Below are positions 1 through 10,426 of a DNA stretch of 64,000 nucleotides, piece after piece. This DNA is from JAEUHZ01 sp964552795 (GTDB lineage Bacteria > Planctomycetota > UBA1135 > GCA-002686595). The stretch is taken from contig CAZKIO010000009.1 of assembly GCA_964552795.1 (NCBI GenBank), positions 1-64,000 on the forward strand, read 5' to 3'. Positions within the stretch are counted from its first letter, which is position 1, and each line of letters starts with the position of its first letter. Made by a program: the position numbers and the translations under genes. The notes beneath the pieces are model-generated. The model was not told the origin of the DNA. It saw only the letters and a list, made by a program, of their open reading frames with translations, and did no database searches.

Positions 1-168
1 CACCGGGATCGGCTGCGACGTCGCCGAACCGGTGTCGCCGGCGTTGCGGCAGGCGATCAGGAGCGACGGAAGGCACAGGGTCAGGATCCCCGGGCCGAGC
101 GCGAGGCGGCCGGCGGCCGCCGGGCGACGGGCGGCGCTGGATGCGGCGCGTGCAGGTTGCGGTTTCAC
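1..168 (-). CDS. Putative lipoprotein, N-terminal part (runs off the window)
   Basis: An open frame reads leftward from a GTG at 166-168 and is still open at base 1, giving 56 residues. It starts with a basic, Ala-rich stretch, then a hydrophobic run (about residues 28-39) ending in a lipobox-like L-I-A-C with the cysteine at residue 40. That layout suggests a lipoprotein signal peptide cut by signal peptidase II, although the N-region is long. There is no convincing Shine-Dalgarno sequence. The gene follows the sigma factor on the same strand, about 200 bp downstream. The mature part is almost all outside the window, so no function can be given. Confidence 0.45.
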   Translation of the reverse strand, partial: MKPQPARAASSAARRPAAAGRLALGPGILTLCLPSLLIACRNAGDTGSATSQPIPV

Positions 169-243
169 GGCGCGAGAGCCTACCGGAACGCGGGCGCCGT
201 GTGGATGACGTGCCGCGTCCGCGACCCGCCCGGCGCGCGGAAC

Positions 244-290
244 GGCTCTCCGCGCGCCGCGTCCACGGAAGCGCAGCCGCGCGGAGAGCC
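244..290. repeat. 13-bp perfect inverted repeat with 21-nt loop
   Basis: The arms are ggctctccgcgcg (244-256) and cgcgcggagagcc (278-290), which are exact reverse complements. It lies between the end of the sigma gene and the start of the lipoprotein gene, both minus strand. It could be a terminator without a U-tract, an mRNA hairpin or an operator; the sequence does not decide. Confidence 0.5.
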
Positions 291-307
291 CAGGGTCCTC
301 GAGCGAA

Positions 308-330
308 GCGGCGGGTTCTGGACCCGCCGC
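308..330 (-). terminator. Hairpin downstream of the sigma factor gene
   Basis: The arms gcggcgggt (308-316) and acccgccgc (322-330) pair perfectly around a 5-nt loop. It lies 38 bp beyond the stop codon of the sigma gene on its transcribed strand. No good U-run follows, so intrinsic termination is only a possibility. Confidence 0.35.
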
Positions 331-367
331 CGCTCTCTCGTTCCTGCCCGCGGCGCGAAGTTCCCGG

Positions 368-922
368 CTACCGCCGCGATCCCGCCAGTTGCTCGTGCAG
401 CGACTCGCGCGCCCGCGCCAGCCGGGAACGCACGGTGCCGATCGGGATCGAGAGCGCGTCCGCGATCTCGCGGTAGTCCAGCCCCTGCTCGGAGCGCAGC
501 AGGAACGTGACCCGCAGTTCCTCGGAGAGCGCGGCGATCGCATGGTCCAGGCGTCCGCGCAGCTCCGCGTCCTCGGTGGTCGCCGCGGGATCGCACAGCG
601 GACAGGACTCCTGGCGCTGCGCGCCGGCGGATTCCTCGTGGCGGCCGCGCCGGACCTGGCTGCGCAGCACGTGGAGACACTTGTGGACCGTCGTGCGCAC
701 GAGCCAGCCGTGCAGGTCGGGCGGCTCGGCGCTCTCCATCCACAAGGAGAGCAGTGCTTCCTGCACGGCGTCGCAGGCCAGGTCGTGGCTGCGCAGGATC
801 CTGCGCGCGACGGCGTGGAGCGCGGGGAGGTGGGGCGTCAGGCGCGATCCGAAGGCGTCGTCGCACGCGCAATCGGTCGACTGGGATCGGGCCGGGGTCT
901 TGGCCGGGGCGGACTGGATCAT
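368..922 (-). CDS. ECF-type RNA polymerase sigma-70 factor
   Basis: This 184-residue protein has the two-domain layout of ECF sigma factors. Region 2 spans about residues 30-90, with the DAVQEALLSLW core-binding helix and a GWL...R motif. Region 4 spans about 120-178, with a helix-turn-helix around DYREIADALSIPIGTVRSRL. The linker carries a CPLC pair and the N-terminus a CAC motif, unusual for this family and possibly metal- or redox-sensing. The ATG at 920-922 was chosen because GGAG lies 8 nt upstream and the homology begins just after it; the frame stays open further upstream without sigma-like sequence. It follows a His/Cys-rich membrane protein gene by 139 bp on the same strand. No classical anti-sigma factor gene is visible beside it. 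Confidence 0.88.
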   Translation of the reverse strand: MIQSAPAKTPARSQSTDCACDDAFGSRLTPHLPALHAVARRILRSHDLACDAVQEALLSLWMESAEPPDLHGWLVRTTVHKCLHVLRSQVRRGRHEESAGAQRQESCPLCDPAATTEDAELRGRLDHAIAALSEELRVTFLLRSEQGLDYREIADALSIPIGTVRSRLARARESLHEQLAGSRR

Positions 923-1061
923 GGGGTGGCTCCGCGGTTCGAGGCGGATCGAAGGCAGTTCGTCGCTGGTCGCGCCGCCGGGTGCGGCGCGAAGGCGCCG
1001 CTCGGTGCGAGCGGGCGCACGGCGGACCGGCGCGCGCGGCGCGGTCCCTGGGTCGCGGCGA

Positions 1062-1475
1062 TCAGGCCGCGGGCGGCGACTGCTTGGGTGCCAGGAGGAC
1101 GAGCGGGACCTGCGTGCGCGCGGCCGGATCGTTGGACGACACGAGCGCGCGCCCGTCGTCGGCGGGCGGCCACGGCGCGACGCCGTGGCACGGAGGCAGC
1201 AGGACCGGATCCCCGCCGCGCGCCAGCAGCAGGCAGCACTCCGCGTGAGGAGCGTCGGAGTCGCCCGGATCGTGGACGCCGGGACCGCGCGGATCCCCGG
1301 CAGCATGCAATCCGTCCGCGTCGGCCGCGTGGCCGGCCCCGTCGTGCTCGACGCGCTGGTGCTCGGGGCACCACGCGTGCCGTTCCAGCGCGACGTGCGC
1401 GCGGTCGGCGAACCAGCCCAGCACGAACAGCGCCAGGACCAGCGCGCACAGGTGGTGGTTCCTAGGCCCGAGCAT
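1062..1475 (-). CDS. Small His/Cys-rich single-pass membrane protein
   Basis: This 137-residue protein starts with a short N-terminus and one hydrophobic helix (about residues 9-23). A His/Cys-rich segment follows: HAWCPEHQ at about 33-40, then scattered histidines in an Asp/Gly-rich stretch, an ECC, and further Cys/His residues near PPCHGVAP. It recalls small DUF2946-like proteins linked to metal handling, but I cannot assign it firmly. It is probably anchored in the inner membrane with the rest exported. It lies directly upstream of the ECF sigma factor on the same strand and has a good promoter 10 bp before its ATG, so a sensing or regulatory link to the sigma factor is possible but inferred. 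Confidence 0.62.
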   Translation of the reverse strand: MLGPRNHHLCALVLALFVLGWFADRAHVALERHAWCPEHQRVEHDGAGHAADADGLHAAGDPRGPGVHDPGDSDAPHAECCLLLARGGDPVLLPPCHGVAPWPPADDGRALVSSNDPAARTQVPLVLLAPKQSPPAA

Positions 1476-1485
1476 GCAGCCCGGG

Positions 1486-1515
1486 ATTGGACGGGCACCG
1501 CGATCCGGTTGTCAA
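1486..1515 (-). promoter_or_regulatory. Sigma-70-like promoter, near-leaderless
   Basis: On the minus strand a perfect TTGACA (1510-1515) is followed after 18 nt by TCCAAT (1486-1491), which ends 10 nt before the ATG at 1475. Transcription would start within a few bases of the start codon. It should serve the membrane protein and perhaps the sigma gene. Confidence 0.5.
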
Positions 1516-1568
1516 GGCCGGCACGCGAGCGGTCGGCGTCACTCCGGGTTTCGAGCGCTCCCCGCCCA

Positions 1569-3029
1569 TCAGGGCACCGCGCGCGCGGGGCGCGTGTGGT
1601 GCAGCTGGTAATAACGCGAGAGGGCCCGCAGGCGCGCGACGACGTGCCCCACGACCAGTGCCTGCACGCACAGGGCGACGGCGAAGATCAGGGCGTGGTC
1701 GGCCGCGAGCGCGGTGTCGGGCCGCCGCCAGGCGCCGTCGGCGACGAGCGCCGCGAACGCCAGCGCGCACAAGCCGAACGCCGCGCGAACGAGACGCGGA
1801 TCGAACCACAGCCCCGCTGCCGCGATCACGAGCAGGTAGATGACGCGCAGCGGGCTGCTGGCGCCGTCCGCGGCCGTCGCCAAGAGCAGCGTCAGCATGC
1901 CGACGTCGACCAGCACCCACAGGCCGCGCGCCGCGCGCGCGCTGCGCTGCTCGTACTGCCGGCACGCGAAGCACAGGACGGCCCACACGAGGACCAGCAC
2001 GCTGCTGGTGCGGTGGAACGCGGCATCGACGACGCCGAGCGCGAAGTGGTTGACGAGCTCCACTGCGTAGAACGCAGCGAGGCCGGCGAGGTGCGCGGAA
2101 AGGGCCGGCTCGCGGCGCACCCAGCGCGCCACGCGCGTGCGCGCGTCCGAGCGCAGTGCCAGCGGCGGCTCGGAGGCGAGCCAGCGCTCGAGGTCCTCGG
2201 CGAGTCGCGCCGCGGAGGCGTAGCGCCGGCGCGGGTCCTTCTCCAGGCACTTCAGGCAGATCGCCTCGAGCGCCGGCGAGAGTTCCGGCCGCCAGCGGCG
2301 CGGCCGCGGCGGCGCGGCGTGCAGCACGCGCAGCACGGTGCTGATCGCATCGTCGCCCTCGAAGGGCCGGTGCGCGGTGAGCAACTCGTAGAGGATCGCA
2401 CCGGCGCCGTAGACGTCGGTGCGCGGCCCGATGTCCGCGCGCCTTCCTGCCGCCTGCTCGGGTGCCATGTAGCCGGGCGTGCCGGCGATGCCGCTCTCGG
2501 TCGAGAGTCCCCCGTCGGCGCCCAGGATCGCCAGGCCGAAGTCGGTGAGCCGCGTTTCGCCGTCGGCGCCGACGAGGACGTTCGAAGGCTTCAGGTCGCG
2601 GTGCACCACGCCGGCGGCGTGCAGCGACTCGAGCGCGCGCGCGACGTCGCGCACGAAGCGCGCGGCTTCGGCCTCGTCCAGCGGCCCCGCGGCGACGCGG
2701 TCCGCCAGCGTCCCGCCCTCGACGAACTCCAGCGCCAGGAACACCTGGCCGTGCGCCGTGCCGGCCTCGTAGATGCCGACGACGCCGGCGTGGTGCACGC
2801 GCGCGACGAGGCGCGCCTCGACCAGGAAGCGCTCGACCGCGCCGGCTGAAGCCAGGGCCCCGCGCTGGATGGTCTTCAACGCGACGATCCGGTCGAGCGT
2901 CGTGTCGCGCGCCTTCCACACGACGCCCATGCCGCCGCGGCCGACCTCCTCCAGGAGTTCGTAGCGCCCGAACCGGCCTGCGCGGCCCTCGGCGCCAGCC
3001 GGTTCCGTCACGGGCCGCTCGCTCTCCAT
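1569..3029 (-). CDS. Membrane-anchored Ser/Thr protein kinase (Hanks type)
   Basis: This 486-residue protein has an N-terminal eukaryotic-type kinase domain (about residues 20-290) and a C-terminal membrane region of five or six hydrophobic helices (about 320-465). Catalytic features are intact: glycine loop GRGGMGVV (30-37), Lys52, HRDLKPSN (143-150), DFG (163-165) and APE (189-191). It should phosphorylate Ser/Thr residues of cytoplasmic partners. The usual exported PASTA or beta-propeller sensor is absent; instead the membrane helices themselves may sense the signal. The gene is divergent from the secreted protein at 3183. A -10-like TAGACT lies 9 nt before the ATG, with no Shine-Dalgarno sequence, so the mRNA may be leaderless. 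Confidence 0.92.
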   Translation of the reverse strand: MESERPVTEPAGAEGRAGRFGRYELLEEVGRGGMGVVWKARDTTLDRIVALKTIQRGALASAGAVERFLVEARLVARVHHAGVVGIYEAGTAHGQVFLALEFVEGGTLADRVAAGPLDEAEAARFVRDVARALESLHAAGVVHRDLKPSNVLVGADGETRLTDFGLAILGADGGLSTESGIAGTPGYMAPEQAAGRRADIGPRTDVYGAGAILYELLTAHRPFEGDDAISTVLRVLHAAPPRPRRWRPELSPALEAICLKCLEKDPRRRYASAARLAEDLERWLASEPPLALRSDARTRVARWVRREPALSAHLAGLAAFYAVELVNHFALGVVDAAFHRTSSVLVLVWAVLCFACRQYEQRSARAARGLWVLVDVGMLTLLLATAADGASSPLRVIYLLVIAAAGLWFDPRLVRAAFGLCALAFAALVADGAWRRPDTALAADHALIFAVALCVQALVVGHVVARLRALSRYYQLHHTRPARAVP

Positions 3030-3038
3030 CGCCGCGGC

Positions 3039-3044
3039 AGTCTA
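3039..3044 (-). promoter_or_regulatory. -10-like TAGACT 9 nt before kinase start
   Basis: TAGACT on the minus strand ends 9 nt before the ATG at 3029, the spacing expected for a leaderless transcript. No clear -35 is seen. Confidence 0.38.
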
Positions 3045-3182
3045 GCCGGGCCGGTCGTGGATCCCGCGTGCACTTGCGCGCCCGGCACCGGGTCGGGCAT
3101 GGGCCCGCAGGCCCGCCCGGCGCGGCGCGTGCGATACTCGGGCCGTCCCGATCCCCCCCCGCACCCGGTGCAGGAGTCCCGC

Positions 3183-5606
3183 GTGATCCCGATCGCCGCC
3201 TTGCTCGTGAGCTCGCTTGCGACGCCGACCGCTCCGGCCGACGTCAAGGTCCCCCGTCCCCTCCCGCTGGAGATCGACACCAAGGTGCCGGATCCGCACG
3301 GCGCGCCGGCGGCGCACGTCGAGGATCGCGTGCGTCCCGCCGCCGCGCGCAACGCTCCGTCGGCGCCCGCGACGCGGCTCGACCGCGTCCTCGTCGACGA
3401 GCCCGGCGACGGCGCCGTGTGGGTGCGCGGGAGCACGTACAAGGCGCGATTTGCGCCCGACGGCGCGACCTACGTGCCGAGCCTGGGCTCCGCGGCGCCG
3501 CGCAACTTCCCCGTGCACCTGCGCGTCGCGGGAGCGCGCGTCGGCGATCGTGCGATCGCCTTGGAGGATCGCGCTCCGGTCTGTGCCGCGGCGGGGAGCG
3601 TCAAGATCGACCGCGGCGCGTTCAGCGAGCGCTACTTTTTCGGACTCGAGTCGATCGAGCAGACTTTCGTGTTCGACGTGCTCGACCAGCGCGGCGAGAT
3701 CGCGGTCGAGATCGCCGTCGAGACCGAGCTCGAGGCGCGGGTCGCCGGCGCGGGACTCGAGTTCGCCAATGACCTGGGCGCCGTCCGCTACGGCGCGGCC
3801 GTGGCGATCGACGGCGCCGGCCGGCGCACGCCCGTATCGAGCGCGTTCGAGAATGGCCGCCTCGTGCTGACGGTGCCCGACGCGTTCGTGCGCGCGGCGG
3901 AGCTGCCGCTCGTGATCGACCCCCTGATCACGACCTTCGCCGTCGCCACCAACGCGCTCGACACCTTCGAAGCCGACGTCGCCCACGACGGCGCGACGGG
4001 CAACTGGATCGTCGTGTACGAGGAGGCGTACAGCGCGACCGACCACGACGTCTACGCGCGGATCACGGACGGCCTGGGCGGGATCGTCGCCGCCGGGTAC
4101 GTCGACTTCACGACCGACTACTGGGCCCGTCCGCGCGTCGCGAGCAACGCGATCGCGCAGCAGTTCCTCGCGGTGGCCGCCGTCGGCCAGCCCGGCTCGG
4201 GCGCCCGCATCATCCGCGCGCGCACGGTCGGGGCGCCGCTGGGCGCCATGGGCGGGCAGTTCACGGTCAGCGGTGCCGAGGCCGGCGAGAAGCTCAACCC
4301 CGACGTGGGCGGCGACCCGGTCAGCAGCCCGCCGACGTACTACTGCGTGGTCTGGCAGCGCTCGTTCTCGGCGACCGACCAGGACATCCACGCGCGCCTC
4401 GTGCGGAGCGACGGGACGCTGCACGGCCCGGGCACGATCCTGCTCGACAACTCCAGCTCGACCTTCGACACGCGACCGGCGATCTCCAAGTCGGACGGCG
4501 GGCCGCCGTTCTCGACGCAGCAATGGACCGTCGTCTGGCAGCGGCCGGCGACGGGGCACGGCAACGTCTACGGCGCGCAGATCCACTGGGACGGCACGAT
4601 CACGCATCCGACGTTCCCGGTCGAGGCCACGTCCGACGACACCTACGAACCGGACGTCTCCTCCCTGCTCGACGGAATCGCCGGCACGCCGCGCCACTAC
4701 GTCGTCGCCTGGACCAGCTACCTCCAGAACGGCGACGTCGACGTCGTCGCCCGCCTGTTCGACGGCACCACGAGCATCGTGGGGACCGACGTCCACGGCC
4801 AGGTGATCGAGCTCGAGCAGCGCGAGCAGGGCCAGCCGTCGATCGACAGCGACGGTCAGCACTTCACGCTGACCTACGCCGACCGCGCGCCGGGCTCGTC
4901 GGAACGGGACGTGTGGGTCACCGACCTGTTGTTCACGAACGGCAACCTGCAGGTGTGCGAGGGCGTGCCGGTGGCCACCGGCCTGCACGACCAGCAGAAT
5001 CCGCGCGTCGCCTGCGCGCGCTCCGGCGGCGGCCTGACGCAGCGCGCCTGGGTGGCGTGGGAGAGCGTGTTCCTGCCCGGCGGGGGCAGCCTGGACGTGC
5101 ACGCCGCGATCTACCAGGGAGGCCTCGGCGGCTGCGTGCGCCCGTCGTGCTTCGGTGACGGCTCGGGAGCACCGTGTCCGTGCGGCAACAGCGGCACGGC
5201 CGGTCGCGGCTGCGCGAACTCGGTCAACCCCGCGGGCGGCCTGCTGTCCTGGTCGGGGAACCCGCAGGTCTCGGCCGACACGTTCGTGCTGCAGGGCAGC
5301 GGCATGCCCTCGTCGTCGTGCCTGTACTTCCAGGGCACGCAGTTCGTGAACGGGCACCTGGGCGCGCCGTTCGGCGACGGGCTGCGCTGCGCGGCGGGTT
5401 CCGTGATCCGCCTGGGCACGAAGACGAACGTGGGCGGCGCCTCGCAGTATCCCGCGGCCGGGGACGCGTCGGTCTCGGTGCGCGGGATGGTCCCGGCGCC
5501 GGGCGTGATCCGCTACTACCAGGTCTGGTACCGCAATGCCGCGGCGTTCTGCACCAGCGACACGTTCAACCTGACGAACAACCTGATCGGCTTCTGGGCG
5601 CCCTGA
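3183..5606 (+). CDS. Secreted repeat protein with Cys-rich CFGDG C-terminal domain
   Basis: This 807-residue protein uses a GTG start at 3183 with AGGAG 7 nt upstream, which fits a short signal peptide (PIAALLVSSLATPTAPA). Residues about 40-240 form a non-repetitive domain. Residues about 250-640 hold several repeats built around VVxW and 'tDxDvxARL' strands, likely a beta-propeller. The last ~152 residues (from 5148) are the Cys-rich domain found in two other proteins of this window: CFGDG, CPCGN, GCANS, a LYFQG strand, FGDGLRC, LGTKTN, GGASQYP, YQVWYRN and FCT. It is predicted to be exported, possibly cell-surface. No enzyme motif is seen. It converges on spoVR with only 25 bp between the stops. 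Confidence 0.85.
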   Translation: MIPIAALLVSSLATPTAPADVKVPRPLPLEIDTKVPDPHGAPAAHVEDRVRPAAARNAPSAPATRLDRVLVDEPGDGAVWVRGSTYKARFAPDGATYVPSLGSAAPRNFPVHLRVAGARVGDRAIALEDRAPVCAAAGSVKIDRGAFSERYFFGLESIEQTFVFDVLDQRGEIAVEIAVETELEARVAGAGLEFANDLGAVRYGAAVAIDGAGRRTPVSSAFENGRLVLTVPDAFVRAAELPLVIDPLITTFAVATNALDTFEADVAHDGATGNWIVVYEEAYSATDHDVYARITDGLGGIVAAGYVDFTTDYWARPRVASNAIAQQFLAVAAVGQPGSGARIIRARTVGAPLGAMGGQFTVSGAEAGEKLNPDVGGDPVSSPPTYYCVVWQRSFSATDQDIHARLVRSDGTLHGPGTILLDNSSSTFDTRPAISKSDGGPPFSTQQWTVVWQRPATGHGNVYGAQIHWDGTITHPTFPVEATSDDTYEPDVSSLLDGIAGTPRHYVVAWTSYLQNGDVDVVARLFDGTTSIVGTDVHGQVIELEQREQGQPSIDSDGQHFTLTYADRAPGSSERDVWVTDLLFTNGNLQVCEGVPVATGLHDQQNPRVACARSGGGLTQRAWVAWESVFLPGGGSLDVHAAIYQGGLGGCVRPSCFGDGSGAPCPCGNSGTAGRGCANSVNPAGGLLSWSGNPQVSADTFVLQGSGMPSSSCLYFQGTQFVNGHLGAPFGDGLRCAAGSVIRLGTKTNVGGASQYPAAGDASVSVRGMVPAPGVIRYYQVWYRNAAAFCTSDTFNLTNNLIGFWAP

Positions 5607-5631
5607 GCCGCGCGGCAACGGCCGCCGGCGT

Positions 5632-6996
5632 TCAGCCCGTGCGTTCGGCCGGGCGGTCGCTGGTCCGTATCTCGCGGCCGTCGCTGGTGATCCGGCGCGT
5701 CTGCCCCTCTTCCTTCGTCTCCAGGTGCACCGGCGCGCCCCACAAGGTCGCCAGGCTCTTGAGCGTCTCGGCGGCGTGCGCGAGCTGCAGGTCGCGGCCG
5801 TCGTGGTGGTGCAGGAGCATCAGTTCGCGGCGGCCCTCGTGCTGCTCGTCGACGAGCTCGATCCGCGGCAGCCCGCCCCACGCCAGGTCCTGCAGCAGGC
5901 GCTCCTTGACCGCGCGGCCCTCGCGTTCCAGCACCTCGTTGCGCCCCGTGCGGCCGTTCTTGCCGAACAGGAACAGCGCGTGCCGCGCGACGAAGTCCTC
6001 GTCGACCAGCTCGTCCACGAACGACGCGTCGTTGTGGATGCGGCGCAGGCGGAACAGGTCCAGCCCGCGTTCCTCGGCCGTGCGGAACAGCTCGATGCCC
6101 AGCTTGTAGGGGTTGAGCTGGCCGGGGCCGGTGGCCGTCGCGCCGCTGTGGCAGTCGGCGAAATCGACCACCTCGGAGGGGTCGAGAACGCCGTTGGTCA
6201 GGATGCGGCTGTGCCAGAAGCTGGCCCAGCCCTCGTTCATGATCTTGGTCATGCGCTGCGGCAGGAAGTAGTGCGCCTCGGCGCGCACGATCCGCAGGAG
6301 CTCGCGCTGCCACTCCGTCACCGGCGCCTTCTCGGCCAGGAATCCCAGGATGTCGAAGGTCGGCGCGCCGGCCGCCTGGCGCTCGGCGACCAGCATGCGC
6401 TCGCGCACGGCCTCGAAGGTCGCGTCGGCCGCCGTCTCGGGCGCCGCGCGCGGGCCGGCGGCGCGGCTGCGCAGGTGCTCGCGCAGCGGCAGGAACGGAT
6501 CGAGCAGGTTGTCCAGCGACAGCGCCAGGTCGAGGAAGCGTTCGACCACGTCCTGGCCGTGCGCGTCGATCGCGCGGCGCACGCGCGTGCCGTGGTCGGC
6601 CATGCGATCGACCATGTGGCGGTCGGTCGGCTGGAACCACACGTTGTGCTTGAAGAAGTCGGCGTGGCCGAACACGTGCGCCATGACGAGCTTCTGCTCC
6701 ATGTCGCTGTTCGTGCGCACCAGCCAGGCCCACGTCGGGTCGTTGTTGATCACCAGCTCGTAGATGCGCGAGAGCCCGTACTGGCGGCCCTTGTCCAGGC
6801 GCTCGAAGTCCATGCCGAAGCGCCAGGACGGGTAGCGCACCGGGAAGCCGCCGTAGGACGCCAGCGCGTTGACGTCGCGCGCGTCGACCATCTCGAACAC
6901 GACCTCGAAGAAGTCCAGCCCCTGCGCGCGGGCGATGCGCTCGATGCGCTGGCGCTCGTGGCGCAGCTCCGGAGGCAGCGTGCGGCCGGCTCCCAT
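5632..6996 (-). CDS. spoVR: SpoVR family protein (YcgB-like)
   Basis: This 454-residue protein matches the SpoVR/YcgB family over its whole length. Typical blocks include the N-terminal FFEVVFEMVD, FDILGFL, the AHYFLPQRMTKIMNEGWASFWH region (about 245-270) and FADCHSGATATGPGQLNPYKLG (about 285-305). The biochemical function of the family is unknown; it is needed for spore cortex in Bacillus and is starvation-linked in E. coli. It is the last gene of the prkA-DUF444-spoVR operon: its ATG lies 2 nt after the stop of the DUF444 gene with a GGAAGGGG ribosome site inside that gene. The wider frame upstream belongs to the overlapping gene. No sporulation genes are nearby. Confidence 0.94.
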   Translation of the reverse strand: MGAGRTLPPELRHERQRIERIARAQGLDFFEVVFEMVDARDVNALASYGGFPVRYPSWRFGMDFERLDKGRQYGLSRIYELVINNDPTWAWLVRTNSDMEQKLVMAHVFGHADFFKHNVWFQPTDRHMVDRMADHGTRVRRAIDAHGQDVVERFLDLALSLDNLLDPFLPLREHLRSRAAGPRAAPETAADATFEAVRERMLVAERQAAGAPTFDILGFLAEKAPVTEWQRELLRIVRAEAHYFLPQRMTKIMNEGWASFWHSRILTNGVLDPSEVVDFADCHSGATATGPGQLNPYKLGIELFRTAEERGLDLFRLRRIHNDASFVDELVDEDFVARHALFLFGKNGRTGRNEVLEREGRAVKERLLQDLAWGGLPRIELVDEQHEGRRELMLLHHHDGRDLQLAHAAETLKSLATLWGAPVHLETKEEGQTRRITSDGREIRTSDRPAERTG

Positions 6997-6998
6997 GC

Positions 6999-8105
6999 TC
7001 AGCGCCCCTTCCCCAGGAACGAGCGCATCGCGTCGGCGATGCCGTCGCGATCGTTCACGCTCACCGTGACCAGCTTCTCGTGGCCCTCCAGGGCCGTGTC
7101 GAGGTCCTTCTTGAACTGCCCCGAGCCGTAGGCACTCTTGACCTGCCCGTAGCAGAACTGGTTCACGCGCGGCAGCAGCTCGTCGCGCAGCAGCGTGACG
7201 CAGCGCTCGGTGTCGCGCGCCGACCAGTTGTCCCCGTCGGAGTAGTGGAACGGGTACAGGTTCCAGTCCTCCGGCCGGTACTGCTCGCGCACGAGCTGCA
7301 AGAGGAGCTCGTAGGCCGAGCTGATCTTCGTGCCGCCCGACTCGCGCAGGTGGAAGAAGCTCTCCTGGTCGACGATCTTGGCCACGGCGTCGTGGACGAT
7401 GTAGACGACCTCCAGGTTCTGGTACTGGCTGCGCAGCCAGGTGTCGATCCAGAACGCCTTGATGCGCACGATGTCCTTCTGCTCGCGGCCCATCGAGCCG
7501 GACACGTCCATCACGTGGAAGATCACGGCCGAGCTGTCGGGCTGCGGGCAGCGCTTCTTCCAGCGGAAGCGCTCGTCGACCGGCATGGGCACGACCTCGG
7601 GCCGCGCGGGGTCCCACACGCCCTCGGCGATCGTGCGCCGCAGCGCGTTGCGGTACGTGCGCCGGAAGTGCCGCAGCGACTTGGGCCCGTTGTCGCGCAG
7701 CCCGCTGTAGCGTCCGCCGTCGGCCACCAGCGCCTTGTCGCCGCGCGGCTGGATCCGCGGCAGCTCCAGCTCCTCGCCCAGCATCTGGGCCAGCTCGTCG
7801 AGCTCGACCTCGACCTCCAGGATGTGCTGGCCGGCCTCCTCGCCCGCACCGCCGGCGCCTTCGCCCTCCTGCGCCTCGCCGTCGACCGGCTGCCCCTTCT
7901 CGCCCGCGCCCTGGCCGACTCCGGTCTTCTTGTTGTCGCCGAAGCGGAAGCGCGGCAGCTCGATCTGCGGGATCGGGATGGTGACCGCGTGCTCGCCGCG
8001 ACGGCCCAGCAGCTCGCTGGTCGACAGGTAGCGGCGCAGGTCCGAGCGCAGGCGCCCGCGCACGATCTCGCGGAAGCGCGCCCGGTCGCGTTCGATCCGG
8101 AACAT
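6999..8105 (-). CDS. DUF444 family protein with VWA-type fold (YeaH/YhbH-like)
   Basis: This 368-residue protein belongs to the DUF444 family (YeaH in E. coli, YhbH in Bacillus). After an N-terminal basic part there is an acidic, Gly/Glu-rich linker (about 70-120), then a von Willebrand A-like domain with the metal-ion site MDVSGSMG (about 205-212), and a conserved block around FHLRESGGTKISSAY and FHYSDGDNW. The family acts with PrkA kinase and SpoVR in a conserved starvation-response module. The ATG at 8103-8105 lies 13 bp after the prkA stop, and homology begins there. Confidence 0.93.
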   Translation of the reverse strand: MFRIERDRARFREIVRGRLRSDLRRYLSTSELLGRRGEHAVTIPIPQIELPRFRFGDNKKTGVGQGAGEKGQPVDGEAQEGEGAGGAGEEAGQHILEVEVELDELAQMLGEELELPRIQPRGDKALVADGGRYSGLRDNGPKSLRHFRRTYRNALRRTIAEGVWDPARPEVVPMPVDERFRWKKRCPQPDSSAVIFHVMDVSGSMGREQKDIVRIKAFWIDTWLRSQYQNLEVVYIVHDAVAKIVDQESFFHLRESGGTKISSAYELLLQLVREQYRPEDWNLYPFHYSDGDNWSARDTERCVTLLRDELLPRVNQFCYGQVKSAYGSGQFKKDLDTALEGHEKLVTVSVNDRDGIADAMRSFLGKGR

Positions 8106-8118
8106 GGCCGGACCGCCG

Positions 8119-10158
<2,040 letters not shown>

Positions 10159-10175
10159 CGAAGCGCTCCGCCTGG

Positions 10176-10197
10176 GGCAGCCGCGCGGACGGCTGCC
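10176..10197. other. 8-bp stem-loop in the prkA leader
   Basis: The arms ggcagccg (10176-10183) and cggctgcc (10190-10197) pair perfectly with a 6-nt loop, 18 bp upstream of the prkA start codon. It could form a 5' UTR hairpin or an operator. The rest of 10159-10426 holds only GC-rich spacer with repeated gcccgggcgc runs. Confidence 0.3.
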
Positions 10198-10412
10198 GGT
10201 GTGGGGATCGGCGCGAGCCCGTCGGGTTCCCGCGCCGCCATGGTCCGGACGTTCCGTAGTTCGGCCTCCGGTGCCGGCATCTGGAGCCGCATGTCTCCCG
10301 GGCGCGCCCGCGCCGTTCCATCCCCCCCCTAGGCCGGGCGGAACGTCTTTCCCATTCTCCGCGTGCCGCGCCGCGCCCGGGCGCGCCCGGGCGCGCGCGG
10401 GCCGCGCCGTGC

Positions 10413-10418
10413 TAGGCT
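10413..10418 (+). promoter_or_regulatory. -10-like TAGGCT 8 nt before M28 peptidase start
   Basis: TAGGCT ends 8 nt before the ATG at 10427, the spacing of a leaderless promoter. There is no Shine-Dalgarno sequence before this ATG. Confidence 0.4.
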
Positions 10419-10426
10419 CCCGCGTC

